Part shown: piece by piece, positions 38,041-47,546 of the stretch
Numbering within the stretch: position 1 is the stretch's first letter
Layout of the letters: every line of letters starts with the position of its first letter
Assembly (NCBI GenBank): GCA_025153445.1
Contig: JANZNS010000005.1
Location: forward strand, 372,001-436,000
Source of the DNA: Marinobacter sp. BGYM27
Lineage (GTDB): Bacteria; Pseudomonadota; Gammaproteobacteria; Pseudomonadales; Oleiphilaceae
DNA: 64,000 nucleotides
Direction of reading: 5' to 3'
Made by a program: the position numbers and the translations under genes
The notes under the pieces: model-generated
The model's database searches: none
Told to the model about the DNA's origin: nothing
The model's input: the letters and a program-made list of their open reading frames with translations, nothing else

Positions 38041-39024
38041 TTATTGTTTGCGGTAAGCGTCAAGCAAAGCCTGGCCATCGGGCCCTGCACGCTCAAGCCA
38101 CTCTGCGGTCATGGTTTCACCGACCGCCTTCAAGCGCTTTTCCAGCGCATCAGATGGCTCTGCGATATCAATGCCGTTTTCGCGCATGATCGCAATCTTG
38201 GCATCGGTCTCTTCTTTACTGGCCTCCCAGCCACGCTTTTCAGCTTCAGCCGCTGCCTCTTCAACAGCCGCCTGGACATTCTCCGGCAGCTTCGCAAACG
38301 CACGCGCGTTCACGATAACCATATTCTTAGGGAGCCAAAGCTGGGCGTGGTTAAAATTGGTCAGATAATCCCAGGCCCGGGTGTTCGCGCCGGTAGACGG
38401 CGATGTGATCATGGCGTCCACGCGGCCCGTGCCAAAGGCTGTCGGGATGTCCGGAACCTCAACCTGGGTCGGAATTGCGCCCAGCAACTCGGCCAGATGC
38501 TCACTCGATTTGTTGTAAGCACGCATTTTCACGCCCTGCAACTCTTCGCCCGTCTCGACCGGGAACTTGGTATAAATACCCTGTGGCGGCCAGGGAACCG
38601 CGAACAGCAGCTTCAGACGCTGCCCCTCCAGGCGCTTGGCCAGGATATCTTTGGATGCCTGCCAGAGTTTCCAGGCCTCATCATAATTGCTGGCCAGATA
38701 CGGCACAGAATCCACCTCAAACAACGGATCTTCGTTCGCCAGGCGCGACATGATCAACTCTCCCATTGGCACCAACCCGCGGCGCACGGAGTTTTTGATC
38801 TCAGGATGCTTAATCAGTGATCCGCTGCTATGGACCGTGATATTCAGCTCGCCGTCCGTCGAGGCTTTTACGTCTTCGGCAAACTGGCGGATATTGACCG
38901 TATGAAAATTGGAATCGCCGTAAGGCGTTGGCATGTCCCAATCCGTCGCCTGAGCCCCGGCCATTGCAAATGACGACGTAACAGCAGCCAGAGAGACCCA
39001 CAAGTGCTTCATTCGAATTCGCAT
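38041..39024 (-). CDS. dctP: TRAP transporter substrate-binding protein (DctP)
   Basis: A 327-residue periplasmic binding protein. A signal peptide ends at AGAQA with the mature chain starting TDWDMPTPYGDSNFHT. GVKMRAYNKSS carries the conserved arginine (about residue 175) that usually forms a salt bridge with the carboxylate of the ligand, so a carboxylic acid is expected. GGAGGA precedes ATG 39024. First gene of dctP-dctQ-dctM, divergent from pxpABC across 309 bases, which points to 5-oxoproline or a related acid as substrate; that is inference. Confidence 0.9.
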   Translation of the reverse strand: MRIRMKHLWVSLAAVTSSFAMAGAQATDWDMPTPYGDSNFHTVNIRQFAEDVKASTDGELNITVHSSGSLIKHPEIKNSVRRGLVPMGELIMSRLANEDPLFEVDSVPYLASNYDEAWKLWQASKDILAKRLEGQRLKLLFAVPWPPQGIYTKFPVETGEELQGVKMRAYNKSSEHLAELLGAIPTQVEVPDIPTAFGTGRVDAMITSPSTGANTRAWDYLTNFNHAQLWLPKNMVIVNARAFAKLPENVQAAVEEAAAEAEKRGWEASKEETDAKIAIMRENGIDIAEPSDALEKRLKAVGETMTAEWLERAGPDGQALLDAYRKQ

Positions 39025-39333
39025 ATCGTGTCCTCCGGGTGACTGCCGATCCGGTCGAATACCGCTCGCAGCCGCCCTAATTTATTGTTTATAAACGCCA
39101 TTACGGCGCATCCGGATCACTTTCCGCATGTACGGAATCTGTACTTTATTCAACCAAACTAGCGGCGCCCAAAACCCCTGTCAAACTTTTTGATTAGATA
39201 ATATAGGTGTTTTTACCTTTTTTTATCGATATTTTATCTATACTTTGTTTCTATTAGGACATGACAAACATCGTTCGCTGGCCCATTCTGGGAACAACCC
39301 CCATGACAGAATAGCCATAGCCGGGAGACTGAC
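39025..39333. promoter_or_regulatory. Divergent dctP / pxpA promoter region with a candidate operator dyad
   Basis: 309 bases, AT-rich in the right half. TAGATAATATA (39195-39205) and TATTTTATCTA (39230-39240) form an imperfect inverted repeat (10 of 11 positions). It is a candidate site for the MarR-like regulator or another factor controlling both operons. No other element is clear. Confidence 0.35.
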
Positions 39334-40071
39334 ATGCGACTGAACTGTGATATTGGCGAGAGTTTTGGAGCCTGGACCATGGGTCTGGATGAACAGGTCA
39401 TGCCATTTATAGATCAGGCCAATATTGCGTGCGGCTTCCATGCCGGCGACCCGATTGTAATGACAAACACGGTGCGCCTGGCGATCGCACATGGCGTCAC
39501 TCTGGGCGCACATCCAGCCTACCCGGACCTGCAGGGATTCGGTCGTCGCGATATAGCCTGCAAACCAGACGAAATCACAGCAATGGTTCTGTACCAGGTG
39601 GGTGCGCTCAACCAGATCGCCAACTCGCAAGGCGGACAACTGGCCTACGTCAAACCTCATGGCGCGCTTTACAACAACATGATGCGCAATACCAACATCC
39701 TGAACGCGGTGCTGAAAGCACTTAGCCAGTCGCCGCAATCCTTGTCGTTAATGGCCATGACTACTGCGGACAACCGCCCCCTGAAGTCAGCCTGCGACGC
39801 CCACGGTATCGAGCTGATACTGGAAGCTTTTGCCGATAGAGCGTATGACGCGGACGGCTACATTGTGCCTCGCAGCCAGCCCGGCGCCGTCCACCACGAT
39901 CCGGACATAATCGTGCAACAGGCCATTAGCCTCGCCCGTCAACAACCCATCCACACCCTTGACGGTCAACCACTGACCCTGGAAGCCGACACCTTGTGCG
40001 TGCACGGCGACAACTCGGAATCCGTCGCCGCTGTGCGCAGCATTCGGGAAGCACTGCAGGAGCTGGTGTAA
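39334..40071 (+). CDS. pxpA: 5-oxoprolinase subunit A (LamB/YcsF family)
   Basis: A 245-residue PxpA that acts with PxpB and PxpC to hydrolyse 5-oxoproline to glutamate using ATP. Family motifs are [10 protein letters not shown] at the N-terminus, [29 protein letters not shown] and [12 protein letters not shown], and near the end [16 protein letters not shown] precedes the ATG. The last base of its stop codon is the first base of pxpB (TAATG). Confidence 0.96.
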   Translation: MRLNCDIGESFGAWTMGLDEQVMPFIDQANIACGFHAGDPIVMTNTVRLAIAHGVTLGAHPAYPDLQGFGRRDIACKPDEITAMVLYQVGALNQIANSQGGQLAYVKPHGALYNNMMRNTNILNAVLKALSQSPQSLSLMAMTTADNRPLKSACDAHGIELILEAFADRAYDADGYIVPRSQPGAVHHDPDIIVQQAISLARQQPIHTLDGQPLTLEADTLCVHGDNSESVAAVRSIREALQELV

Positions 40072-40814
40072 TGTTCTGGCGTTACGAGGTTACGGGCGTC
40101 GATACCATTACCCTGCATTTCGGCGAGAAAATTGACGTCGCATTGGTTTCGACAATTAACAGAGCCGCATCGGTCCTGCACAACACTCTGGGCGAGCGCC
40201 TGCTGGACGCAGTGCCGTCCTACACCACGCTTCTGCTTCGCTATGACCTGTTGCAGGATGACCTGGCCAGCCTAGTTGCTGACCTGAAACCGGCCCTGGA
40301 TTCATTGTCGACAGCGGGCAACGAGTCAGCAAAACCACCAGAGGTCGTGGACGTACCGGTATTTTATGATCCCCGAGTGGGGCCGGATCTGGAGAACATT
40401 GCCAGCCGGGCAAATATCAGCGTTGAAGAGGCTATCAAGCGCCACACAGGTCGGACTTATCACGTGTTTGCAATCGGATTTGCACCGGGCTTTGCCTATC
40501 TGGGCCAGGTTGCAGACGAACTTGCCGCGCCGCGACTCTCTACACCCCGCAAAAAGGTACCCGCCGGCACGCTGGGCATCGCAGACACCCAAACCGCAAT
40601 CTATCCGATCAGCTCTCCCGGAGGCTGGAACCTGATCGGCCGAACGCCACTCACACTGTTCGACCCGGACCGCACTCGCCCGAGCTTGCTGGAAGCGGGC
40701 CAGCTGGTTCGTTTTCGAGCCATCAGCGAATCGGAGTACACAGCGCTGAGTGGCAAGCTGGACGATTTACCTTGGGAAACAGCGGCGGCGAACGCGAAAG
40801 GAGACCAGAAATGA
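40071..40814 (+). CDS. pxpB: 5-oxoprolinase subunit B (KipI family)
   Basis: A 247-residue PxpB. I chose ATG 40071 ([12 protein letters not shown]), coupled to the pxpA stop; the longer frame from 39996 overlaps pxpA out of phase. Motifs are VPVFYDPRVGPDLE, AIGFAPGFAYLG, RLSTPRKKVPAGTLGIA, and SPGGWNLIGRTPL, which are diagnostic for the KipI/AHS1 fold. It overlaps pxpC by 4 bases. Confidence 0.95.
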   Translation: MFWRYEVTGVDTITLHFGEKIDVALVSTINRAASVLHNTLGERLLDAVPSYTTLLLRYDLLQDDLASLVADLKPALDSLSTAGNESAKPPEVVDVPVFYDPRVGPDLENIASRANISVEEAIKRHTGRTYHVFAIGFAPGFAYLGQVADELAAPRLSTPRKKVPAGTLGIADTQTAIYPISSPGGWNLIGRTPLTLFDPDRTRPSLLEAGQLVRFRAISESEYTALSGKLDDLPWETAAANAKGDQK

Positions 40815-41752
40815 CGGATCAGCCCCAAGGACTCATCGTTCGCAAACCTGGCTTTCTGAGCCTTCTACAGGATGCCGGGCGAACTCGCGTCATGCACCTC
40901 GGCCTTGCCTGCGGCGGTGCAATGGATCGTCACGCATGGGCTTGGGGCAATCAATTGTTAGGCAATCGCTACGGCGCTACAGCTCTGGAAGTCACTTTTG
41001 GGGGCTGCGAGCTCACCTGCAACCTGAACACCCAGATTGCTGTTACAGGCGCTGCGGTAACCTGCACAGTGAATGGCGAAGCACGCCCATTATGGGCAAC
41101 CCTGAACCTGTGCCCAGGAGACGACATCGCCCTGAGCGCTCCCCAATCCGGGCTGCGCGCCTATCTCGCTGTGCGCGGCGGCTTCCAGACAGAAGCCGGA
41201 CTTGGCGGCAGCTGCGCCACTTTCACCCGCGAAGGCACTGGCGGCCTGCATCACAACGGCAAACCATTGCAGACTGGCGATGTACTGCCCTGCCCTCCAA
41301 TGACACACGAAGCACCTAATCGAAAAGTCCCCAATCACTGGATTCCCGACTACAACGCCGAAACCGCACTGGACGTCATTCTGGGGGCTCAAGTGGATCG
41401 TTTTCCGGCCTGCGCGCTGGAGAGCTTTTTCAGCGAAAGCTATGAGCTCAGCCCGCAAAGCGATCGCATGGGGGTTCGCCTCAACGGCCCAGCTCTGGAG
41501 ATAAACGGAGAACGCCTGATATCCGAAGGTATCAGCCTGGGAGCGATTCAGGTACCGGCAGATGGGCAACCCATCATCCTGCTGAACGACCGCCAGACGA
41601 TCGGCGGGTACCCTAAACTCGGTGCGGTGACGCCACGCAGCCTGGACGCGCTTGCCCAATGCGTGCCGGGCAGCAAACTTCGGTTCAGACCCACTTCGCT
41701 GCATGAAGCCCAGCGACAGGAGCAAACCTTTCTGCGTTTCTTTAACCAATGA
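40811..41752 (+). CDS. pxpC: 5-oxoprolinase subunit C (KipA/AHS2 family)
   Basis: A 313-residue PxpC. I chose ATG 40811 (MTDQPQGLIVRKPG), with AAAGGAG 9 bases upstream and an ATGA overlap with pxpB; the frame from 40772 is longer but unsupported. Motifs are LLQDAGRTRVMHLG, GGAMDRHAWAWGNQLLGN, LEVTFGGCEL, LAVRGGF and DRMGVRLNG, typical of biotin-dependent-carboxylase-like AHS2 proteins. Completes pxpABC and ends at a strong terminator. Confidence 0.95.
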   Translation: MTDQPQGLIVRKPGFLSLLQDAGRTRVMHLGLACGGAMDRHAWAWGNQLLGNRYGATALEVTFGGCELTCNLNTQIAVTGAAVTCTVNGEARPLWATLNLCPGDDIALSAPQSGLRAYLAVRGGFQTEAGLGGSCATFTREGTGGLHHNGKPLQTGDVLPCPPMTHEAPNRKVPNHWIPDYNAETALDVILGAQVDRFPACALESFFSESYELSPQSDRMGVRLNGPALEINGERLISEGISLGAIQVPADGQPIILLNDRQTIGGYPKLGAVTPRSLDALAQCVPGSKLRFRPTSLHEAQRQEQTFLRFFNQ

Positions 41753-41796
41753 ATACTTTCGCGGCCCATCCGGGACACCAACGATTTTGGCAGGCA

Positions 41797-41835
41797 TAAA
41801 AAAAGCCCTTAGACGATGTCTAAGGGCTTTGATTT
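41797..41835. terminator. Bidirectional terminator, pxpC / tRNA-Leu
   Basis: AAAGCCCTTAGAC-GAT-GTCTAAGGGCTTT, with seven A's on the left. On the minus strand the stem is followed by T's right after the CCA end of tRNA-Leu; it also ends pxpABC. Confidence 0.9.
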
Positions 41836-41919
41836 GGTACTCCGGGAGGGACTTGAACCCCCACACCTTGCGGCAGTAGGACCTAAACCTACCGTGTCTA
41901 CCAATTCCACCACCGGAGC
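41835..41919 (-). tRNA. tRNA-Leu (anticodon TAG)
   Basis: 85 bases with encoded CCA. The acceptor arm GCTCCGG pairs with CCGGAGT (one G-T pair), the D-loop and the long variable arm of class II leucine tRNAs are visible, and the T-arm has GGTTCAAGTCC. The anticodon loop TTTAGGT gives TAG. Last gene of the tRNA operon. Confidence 0.95.
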
Positions 41920-42079
41920 ATAAAACTGTGTTCTGGCTTAATGCCAGCTCAACGAACCTTGTCGTTGAATAACCAACCCGACTCACTCATAACAGCTTTC
42001 TGAGTTCATCCAAATCTATGGATGACTATATAAGCCTATTACCGGAGTTTAACAGATGACATGCACCCGAAAAAGGAGT

Positions 42080-42156
42080 TGGGGTGGACGAAGGGGATCG
42101 AACCCTCGACCGCAGGAGTCACAATCCTGAGCTCTACCAACTGAGCTACGCCCACC
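42080..42156 (-). tRNA. tRNA-His (anticodon GTG)
   Basis: About 77 bases including the extra 5' G (G-1) typical of histidine tRNA and an encoded CCA. The acceptor GTGGGCG pairs with CGTCCAC; the anticodon loop TTGTGAC contains GTG; the T-arm has GGTTCGATCC. Middle of the four-tRNA cluster. Confidence 0.95.
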
Positions 42157-42289
42157 ATATCGACATGTTACGGTAGTTGATCCGCAACATCGGGCAACTT
42201 GCTACCCAATAAGTCCTGTACTGCAAACGTTCAAACTTTGCCTGGCCTTTAGCCTCAACTGATTCAGACTGCTTCCAGCCGGGTTAAGT

Positions 42290-42366
42290 TGGCGCGCCCG
42301 GCAGGACTCGAACCTGCGACCCATGGCTTAGAAGGCCATTGCTCTATCCAGCTGAGCTACGGGCGC
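42290..42366 (-). tRNA. tRNA-Arg (anticodon TCT)
   Basis: 77 bases with encoded CCA. The acceptor GCGCCCG pairs with CGGGCGC; the anticodon loop CTTCTAA gives TCT, reading AGA/AGG; the T-arm has GGTTCGAGTCC. Confidence 0.95.
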
Positions 42367-42405
42367 GTGCTCTTTCGCCCCATCTGAATTTCCAGGAATT
42401 AAAAG

Positions 42406-42482
42406 TGGTCGGGGTAGAGAGATTCGAACTCCCGACATCCTGCTCCCAAAGCAGGCGCGCTACCAGACTGCGCTATACCCCG
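42406..42482 (-). tRNA. tRNA-Pro (anticodon TGG)
   Basis: 77 bases with encoded CCA. The acceptor CGGGGTA pairs with TACCCCG; the anticodon loop TTTGGGA gives TGG; the T-arm has AGTTCGAATCT. First gene of the operon Pro-Arg-His-Leu. Confidence 0.95.
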
Positions 42483-42527
42483 ATTTCTACTTCCTGAACA
42501 ACAGTTGCTGTAGCAAAGTTGGCGCAA

Positions 42528-42556
42528 AGAATACCGGCGGTTTTGCGGTCCGTCAA
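42528..42556 (-). promoter_or_regulatory. Strong sigma-70 promoter of the tRNA operon
   Basis: On the minus strand TTGACG (42551-42556) and TATTCT (42528-42533) are separated by exactly 17 bases and followed by a GC-rich discriminator (TTGCGCC), as expected of stringently controlled stable-RNA promoters. The gap 42483-42872 otherwise holds only the folD upstream region, with no clear gene. Confidence 0.78.
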
Positions 42557-42872
42557 CATGGATTTCATAATACTTTCAAATTAACGGTGATACCGTTTGT
42601 TTCTTGATCAATATTACCCAAAATACGACACAAACCGGTTATCAAATAGCCTCACGCTCCGTTGGCCGAAGCATCGAACCGTGCGACAATAGCGCACTTT
42701 CTCAGGATAGCACTTGGCAGCATGGCCCCGAACCGGACACTTAATGTGCCCCTGGCGTGATCCAGACGTTGCCCAACACTTGCGGCGGACAAGCCTACCC
42801 GTCAGCCGACACCCTATCCCTCAGTCACCCGTGCGCAGCCCGTTGCTGCTCACCAACCAGAACTGGCAGGTA

Positions 42873-43730
42873 ATGACAGCACAAATTATTGATGGCAAAA
42901 AAATCGCGGCTCAAGTCCGTGACGACGTCGCGGAAGGTGTTAAAGCTCGCACTGACAAAGGCCTTCGACCGCCAGGGCTTGCTGTGGTTCTAGTGGGAGA
43001 AGATCACGCCTCAAAGGTCTATGTAGGCAACAAGAGAAAAGCATGCGACCAGGCCGGCATATACTCGCTATCCTACGATTTGCCCGCAGACACAACGCAA
43101 CAGGCACTTGAAGCCCTTATAGACGAATTGAACGAAGACCCTTCGATAGACGGCATCCTGGTGCAACTGCCCCTGCCCGCGCCTCTTGATGCTGACCCGA
43201 TTCTGGTCAAGATCCGCCCCGACAAGGATGTGGACGGCTTTCACCCATTCAACATCGGCCGCCTTGTTCAACGCCGCCCGGAACTGCGCCCCTGCACACC
43301 AGCAGGCATCATCACACTGCTGGACAGTGTTGGTACTCCCTATAAGGGCCAGCACGCCATTATTGTCGGCGCATCCAACATCGTGGGGCGCCCAATGGCG
43401 ATGGAACTGCTACTCAAGGGCGCCACGATTACGGTCACGCACCGGTTTACCGACAACCTCCCCAAACTTGTCAGCGAAGCGGATATCGTGATTGCCGCTG
43501 CAGGCAAACCAGGACTGGTAAAGGGCGAATGGATCAAGCCCGGCGCAACGGTCATTGATGTCGGCATCAATCGCACAGCCGAGGGCAGGCTGATCGGTGA
43601 CGTGGAATTCGATGTCGCCGCAGAGCGCGCGGCCTACATTACGCCGGTACCCGGTGGTGTTGGACCGATGACGATCGCGACATTGCTACAGAACACACTG
43701 TTTGCCGCAAACGAACTGCACAAGGACTAA
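42873..43730 (+). CDS. folD: Bifunctional methylenetetrahydrofolate dehydrogenase / methenyl-THF cyclohydrolase
   Basis: A 285-residue enzyme interconverting one-carbon folates with NADP. I chose ATG 42873 ([16 protein letters not shown]); the open frame extends upstream to 42714 but that part is unlike FolD. Motifs are [14 protein letters not shown] with the catalytic lysine, [29 protein letters not shown], the Rossmann turn [11 protein letters not shown] and [15 protein letters not shown]. The ribosome site is weak (GGCAGG). Lies next to the tRNAs and ends at a bidirectional terminator. Confidence 0.97.
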   Translation: MTAQIIDGKKIAAQVRDDVAEGVKARTDKGLRPPGLAVVLVGEDHASKVYVGNKRKACDQAGIYSLSYDLPADTTQQALEALIDELNEDPSIDGILVQLPLPAPLDADPILVKIRPDKDVDGFHPFNIGRLVQRRPELRPCTPAGIITLLDSVGTPYKGQHAIIVGASNIVGRPMAMELLLKGATITVTHRFTDNLPKLVSEADIVIAAAGKPGLVKGEWIKPGATVIDVGINRTAEGRLIGDVEFDVAAERAAYITPVPGGVGPMTIATLLQNTLFAANELHKD

Positions 43731-43766
43731 CAGGCGAGTTCGCCAGCCCACAACGCTATTGGCAGA

Positions 43767-43801
43767 CACAAAAAAACCCGCTCGAAGGCGGGTTTTTTTG
43801 T
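43767..43801. terminator. Bidirectional terminator, folD / glcB
   Basis: AAAAAAACCCGC-TCGAAG-GCGGGTTTTTTTG between convergent genes. Confidence 0.92.
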
Positions 43802-43811
43802 GAGCTTTCGC

Positions 43812-45992
43812 TTACTGACCGTATTTGGCTTTCGCCTTCAAACGGTAAGCATGCAGAAGCGGCTCGGTATAGCCATTCGGCTGCACACGACCTTTCAACA
43901 CCAGATCGACCGCCGCCTGGAAAGCAACGTTATCGTCAAAGTCTGTTGCCATCGGGCGATACGCCGGATCATTGGCGTTCTGCTTATCAACAACCGCTGC
44001 CATGCGTTTCAGCGTTTCCATGACCTGCTCTTCCGAGCAGATGCCGTGGTACAGCCAGTTGCAAATATGCTGCGAGGAGATACGCAATGTCGCGCGATCT
44101 TCCATCAACCCTACATCATTGATGTCAGGCACTTTGGAACAACCAACGCCACTGTCGACCCAACGCACAACGTAACCAAGCAGGCCCTGGGCGTTGTTGT
44201 CGAGTTCCTGCTGAATATCGTCAGCAGACAGCGATGAAGGATCCTTCATGAGCGGCACAGTAAGGATGTCATCCAGACTTGCGCGCGCACGGCTCTCGAG
44301 CTGAGACTGAACGTCAGCAACGCTAACCTGGTGGTAATGCAGCGCGTGCAAGGTTGCGGCTGTTGGCGAAGGCACCCACGCAGTATTGGCGCCGGCTTTC
44401 GGGTGGCCAATCTTGGCTTCCATCATTGCCGCCATCAGATCCGGCATTGCCCACATACCCTTACCAATCTGAGCGACACCTTTCAGGCCTGCCTCCAGAC
44501 CGATATCAACGTTCCACTGCTCGTAGGCCTGAATCCAGGCTGCAGACTTGATATCACCCTTGCGGATGATCGGGCCTGCTTCCATGGAGGTATGAATTTC
44601 ATCACCGGTGCGATCAAGGAAACCGGTGTTAATGAATACACAACGGTCCTTGGCAGCTTCGATACACGACTTGAGATTAACTGTCGTGCGACGCTCTTCG
44701 TCCATGATGCCAACTTTCAATGTAAAGCGCGGCAGACCCAATGCATCCTCAACACGACCGAAGAACTCGTTGGTGAACGCAACTTCTTCAGGACCATGCA
44801 TTTTCGGCTTAACGATGTACACGCTGCCGGTCTTGGAGTTGCGGATAGCGCCCTCACCCTTCAGATCGTGAATCGCGATCAGAGAGGTCAGCACACCGTC
44901 CATCAGACCTTCAGGAATCTCATTGCCATCCTTATCGAGGATCGCATTGATGGTCATCAGGTGACCCACGTTACGGACGAACATCAGGCTGCGACCTTTG
45001 AGCGTCAGCTCACTGCCATCTGCCGCGGTGTAGGTGCGATCGCCGTGCATCTTGCGGGTAACCTGCTGACCGCCTTTCTCGAAGCTTTCTTCCAGATCGC
45101 CCTTCATCAGACCCAGCCAGTTGCGATACACAACCGTTTTGTCGTCAGCATCAACTGCTGCAACCGAGTCTTCGCAATCCATAATGGTGGTCAGTGCAGA
45201 TTCGACCAGCACATCTTTTACGTGAGCACCGTCGTCTTTACCGATCGGATGGCTGGCATCAACCTGGATTTCAAAGTGCATGCCATTCTTGACCAGCAGA
45301 ATACCGGTAGGCTCAGCGGACGCGCCGGTGAAGCCAACGAAGCCGGATTCGTCTTTCAGACCCGTGGTCTCTCCATTCTGGAGCTTGACGACCAGCTTGC
45401 CGCCTTCGACCAGATACTTGACGGAATCCTTGTGGCTTCCGTTAGCCAGCGGTGCGGAGGCATCCAGCATGTTGCGGGCATACTCAATCACTTTCGCGCC
45501 ACGTACCGGATTGTAGCCGCGACCTTTCTCGGCGCCGTTTTCTTCTGACAACACATCGGTGCCGTACAGCGCGTCGTAAAGGCTGCCCCAGCGAGCGTTT
45601 GCTGCGTTGAGCGCAAAACGGGCATTCATGACAGGCACAACCAACTGCGGGCCGGCCATAGTAGCGATCTCGGCATCAACATTGGCAGTCGAAATCTTGA
45701 AGGCCGCAGGCTCTTCAGTCAGGTAACCGATGTCCGTCAGGAACGACTTGTACTCGGCCATATCAATCGACTGACCCTTGCGCTCGGTGTACCAGGCATC
45801 CATTTTGGCCTGAAAGTCGTCACGCTTGGCCAGCAGCGCCTTGTTACGCGGCGCCAGCTCGTGAATGATGGTGTCAAATTCTGACCAGAATTTGTCAGCA
45901 TCTACACCCGTTCCGGGAATCGCTTCATTGTTCACAAAGTCGTACAGGACCTTTGCGACCTGCAGGCCGCCGACTTGGACGCGTTCTGTCAT
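43812..45992 (-). CDS. glcB: Malate synthase G
   Basis: A 726-residue single-subunit malate synthase, condensing glyoxylate and acetyl-CoA to malate. The G isoform is recognised by its length (about 720) and by [29 protein letters not shown] at the N-terminus. The TIM-barrel active site includes [12 protein letters not shown] (about 267), [10 protein letters not shown] with the magnesium-site glutamate, and [16 protein letters not shown]. It completes the glyoxylate shunt or glycolate use; aceA is not in the window. It stands as a single gene. Confidence 0.96.
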   Translation of the reverse strand: MTERVQVGGLQVAKVLYDFVNNEAIPGTGVDADKFWSEFDTIIHELAPRNKALLAKRDDFQAKMDAWYTERKGQSIDMAEYKSFLTDIGYLTEEPAAFKISTANVDAEIATMAGPQLVVPVMNARFALNAANARWGSLYDALYGTDVLSEENGAEKGRGYNPVRGAKVIEYARNMLDASAPLANGSHKDSVKYLVEGGKLVVKLQNGETTGLKDESGFVGFTGASAEPTGILLVKNGMHFEIQVDASHPIGKDDGAHVKDVLVESALTTIMDCEDSVAAVDADDKTVVYRNWLGLMKGDLEESFEKGGQQVTRKMHGDRTYTAADGSELTLKGRSLMFVRNVGHLMTINAILDKDGNEIPEGLMDGVLTSLIAIHDLKGEGAIRNSKTGSVYIVKPKMHGPEEVAFTNEFFGRVEDALGLPRFTLKVGIMDEERRTTVNLKSCIEAAKDRCVFINTGFLDRTGDEIHTSMEAGPIIRKGDIKSAAWIQAYEQWNVDIGLEAGLKGVAQIGKGMWAMPDLMAAMMEAKIGHPKAGANTAWVPSPTAATLHALHYHQVSVADVQSQLESRARASLDDILTVPLMKDPSSLSADDIQQELDNNAQGLLGYVVRWVDSGVGCSKVPDINDVGLMEDRATLRISSQHICNWLYHGICSEEQVMETLKRMAAVVDKQNANDPAYRPMATDFDDNVAFQAAVDLVLKGRVQPNGYTEPLLHAYRLKAKAKYGQ

Positions 45993-46142
45993 CGTTATCG
46001 CCTCAGTGGTTTGCTAAATTCTGTGGAGTCCGCAACGCGGAGTTTCTATTGCCGCTTGGGCCACTCTCTGTTTGCCGGCCATCCGGGCCGGCAAAGTGCG
46101 CTTATTCAGAGCGCGGTATTCTACGGGATAATACGGATGAAT

Positions 46143-47546
46143 TCATGCCCGACGCCACGTTGTACCTTCACGTGAGTCATCCAGGATAACGCCCTTTTCC
46201 GCCAACTCATCGCGAATGCGATCGGCGCCGGCAAAATCACGATCACGACGGGCCTGTGCCCGGGCTTCAATCTGCTGCTCTATTTCCTCTGGGGACAGGC
46301 CATCCTTTCCGCCAGCCTGAAAGTAGACTTCGGGGTCCTGCTGCAACAACCCAAGCACACCACCGAGACGAATCAGCACAGTCGCCAGCGAGGCGGCTTC
46401 GGCATCGTCGCCGTCCCGGCGTAGCCGATTAATCTCGGACGCCACCGCGTGCAGCACCGTGTTGGCGCCAGCAGTATTGAAGTCATCGCTCATGACCTCA
46501 GCAAAGCGCCGGTCAAACTCTGTTTCGCCCACCGTCTCAGCGGGCACCACTCCACGCAGCGACTGATACAAACGCGCCAAGGTGTTGGATGCCTCTGCCA
46601 GATTATCTTCGGAATAATCCACCTGACTGCGATAGTGACTGGACACCAGAAAGTAGCGAACCACCTCCGCCGGGTACTTGTCGAGAATTTCGCGAATTGT
46701 GAAAAAGTTGCCCAGTGACTTGGACATTTTCTCTTTATTGACCCGCACGGCGCCGGCATGCATCCAGTAATTCACAAAGTGCTTACCGGTCGCAGCTTCA
46801 GACTGCGCGATTTCGTTCTCGTGGTGGGGAAACATCAGATCCGGACCACCACCGTGAATATCAAAGGTGTTACCCAGGCAGCAGGTCGACATCGCGGAGC
46901 ATTCGATATGCCAGCCCGGACGCCCCTCACCCCAAGGTGACGACCAGCTTACCTCACCTGACTTCGCCGCTTTCCATAGTGCAAAGTCTGCAGGGCTGCG
47001 CTTCACTTCGGAGACATCCACCCGGGCACCGGCTATCAGATCTTCCAGCTTTTTCTTGCTGAGCTTGCCGTAGGTTTCAAACTTCTGCACCGCGTAATAA
47101 ACGTCACCGTTATCTGCAGCATAGGCATAGCCTTTATCGATCAGGGTCTGGATCATCTCCAGAATCTGGCCGATATAGGCTGTCGCACGAGGCTCATCGT
47201 CAGGCGCCAGCACGCCGAGCGCACGCTCATCCTCGTGCATTGCATCAATCATTCGATCGGTTAGCGCATCAAAAGCCTCCCCATTCTCGTCTGCACGACG
47301 CAGAATCTTGTCATCGATGTCGGTGATATTGCGCACATAGGTGACGTCGTAACCGCGATGACGCAGATAACGTGTGATGACGTCGAACGCTACCAGCACA
47401 CGGGCGTGGCCAAGGTGGCAGTAGTCGTACACGGTCATCCCGCAGACATACATACGCACCTTGCCTGGCTCAATGGTTCTCAGCGCTTCTTTTTTCTGGC
47501 TCAGCGTGCTGTAAAGCTGAATGGCGTTATCAGTACTCACTTGCAC
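46143..47546 (-). CDS. cysS: Cysteinyl-tRNA synthetase
   Basis: A 467-residue class I synthetase charging tRNA-Cys. HIGH motif as HLGHAR (about 41-46) after CGMTVYDYC, whose cysteine is a zinc ligand; [10 protein letters not shown] and [10 protein letters not shown] supply the other ligands; [10 protein letters not shown] is the KMSKS loop (about 268). The start is a GTG directly after the glnS stop, with AGGGGG 7 bases upstream; a second GTG two codons in is possible. Co-transcribed behind glnS. Confidence 0.96.
   Translation of the reverse strand: MQVSTDNAIQLYSTLSQKKEALRTIEPGKVRMYVCGMTVYDYCHLGHARVLVAFDVITRYLRHRGYDVTYVRNITDIDDKILRRADENGEAFDALTDRMIDAMHEDERALGVLAPDDEPRATAYIGQILEMIQTLIDKGYAYAADNGDVYYAVQKFETYGKLSKKKLEDLIAGARVDVSEVKRSPADFALWKAAKSGEVSWSSPWGEGRPGWHIECSAMSTCCLGNTFDIHGGGPDLMFPHHENEIAQSEAATGKHFVNYWMHAGAVRVNKEKMSKSLGNFFTIREILDKYPAEVVRYFLVSSHYRSQVDYSEDNLAEASNTLARLYQSLRGVVPAETVGETEFDRRFAEVMSDDFNTAGANTVLHAVASEINRLRRDGDDAEAASLATVLIRLGGVLGLLQQDPEVYFQAGGKDGLSPEEIEQQIEARAQARRDRDFAGADRIRDELAEKGVILDDSREGTTWRRA

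Noticed and set aside
41090-41986. 298-codon minus-strand frame overlapping pxpC and tRNA-Leu
   Set aside because: It would read through a tRNA and a terminator and is antisense to conserved pxpC.
44331-45548. 405-codon plus-strand frame
   Set aside because: Antisense to glcB, composition of a mirror frame, no domain.
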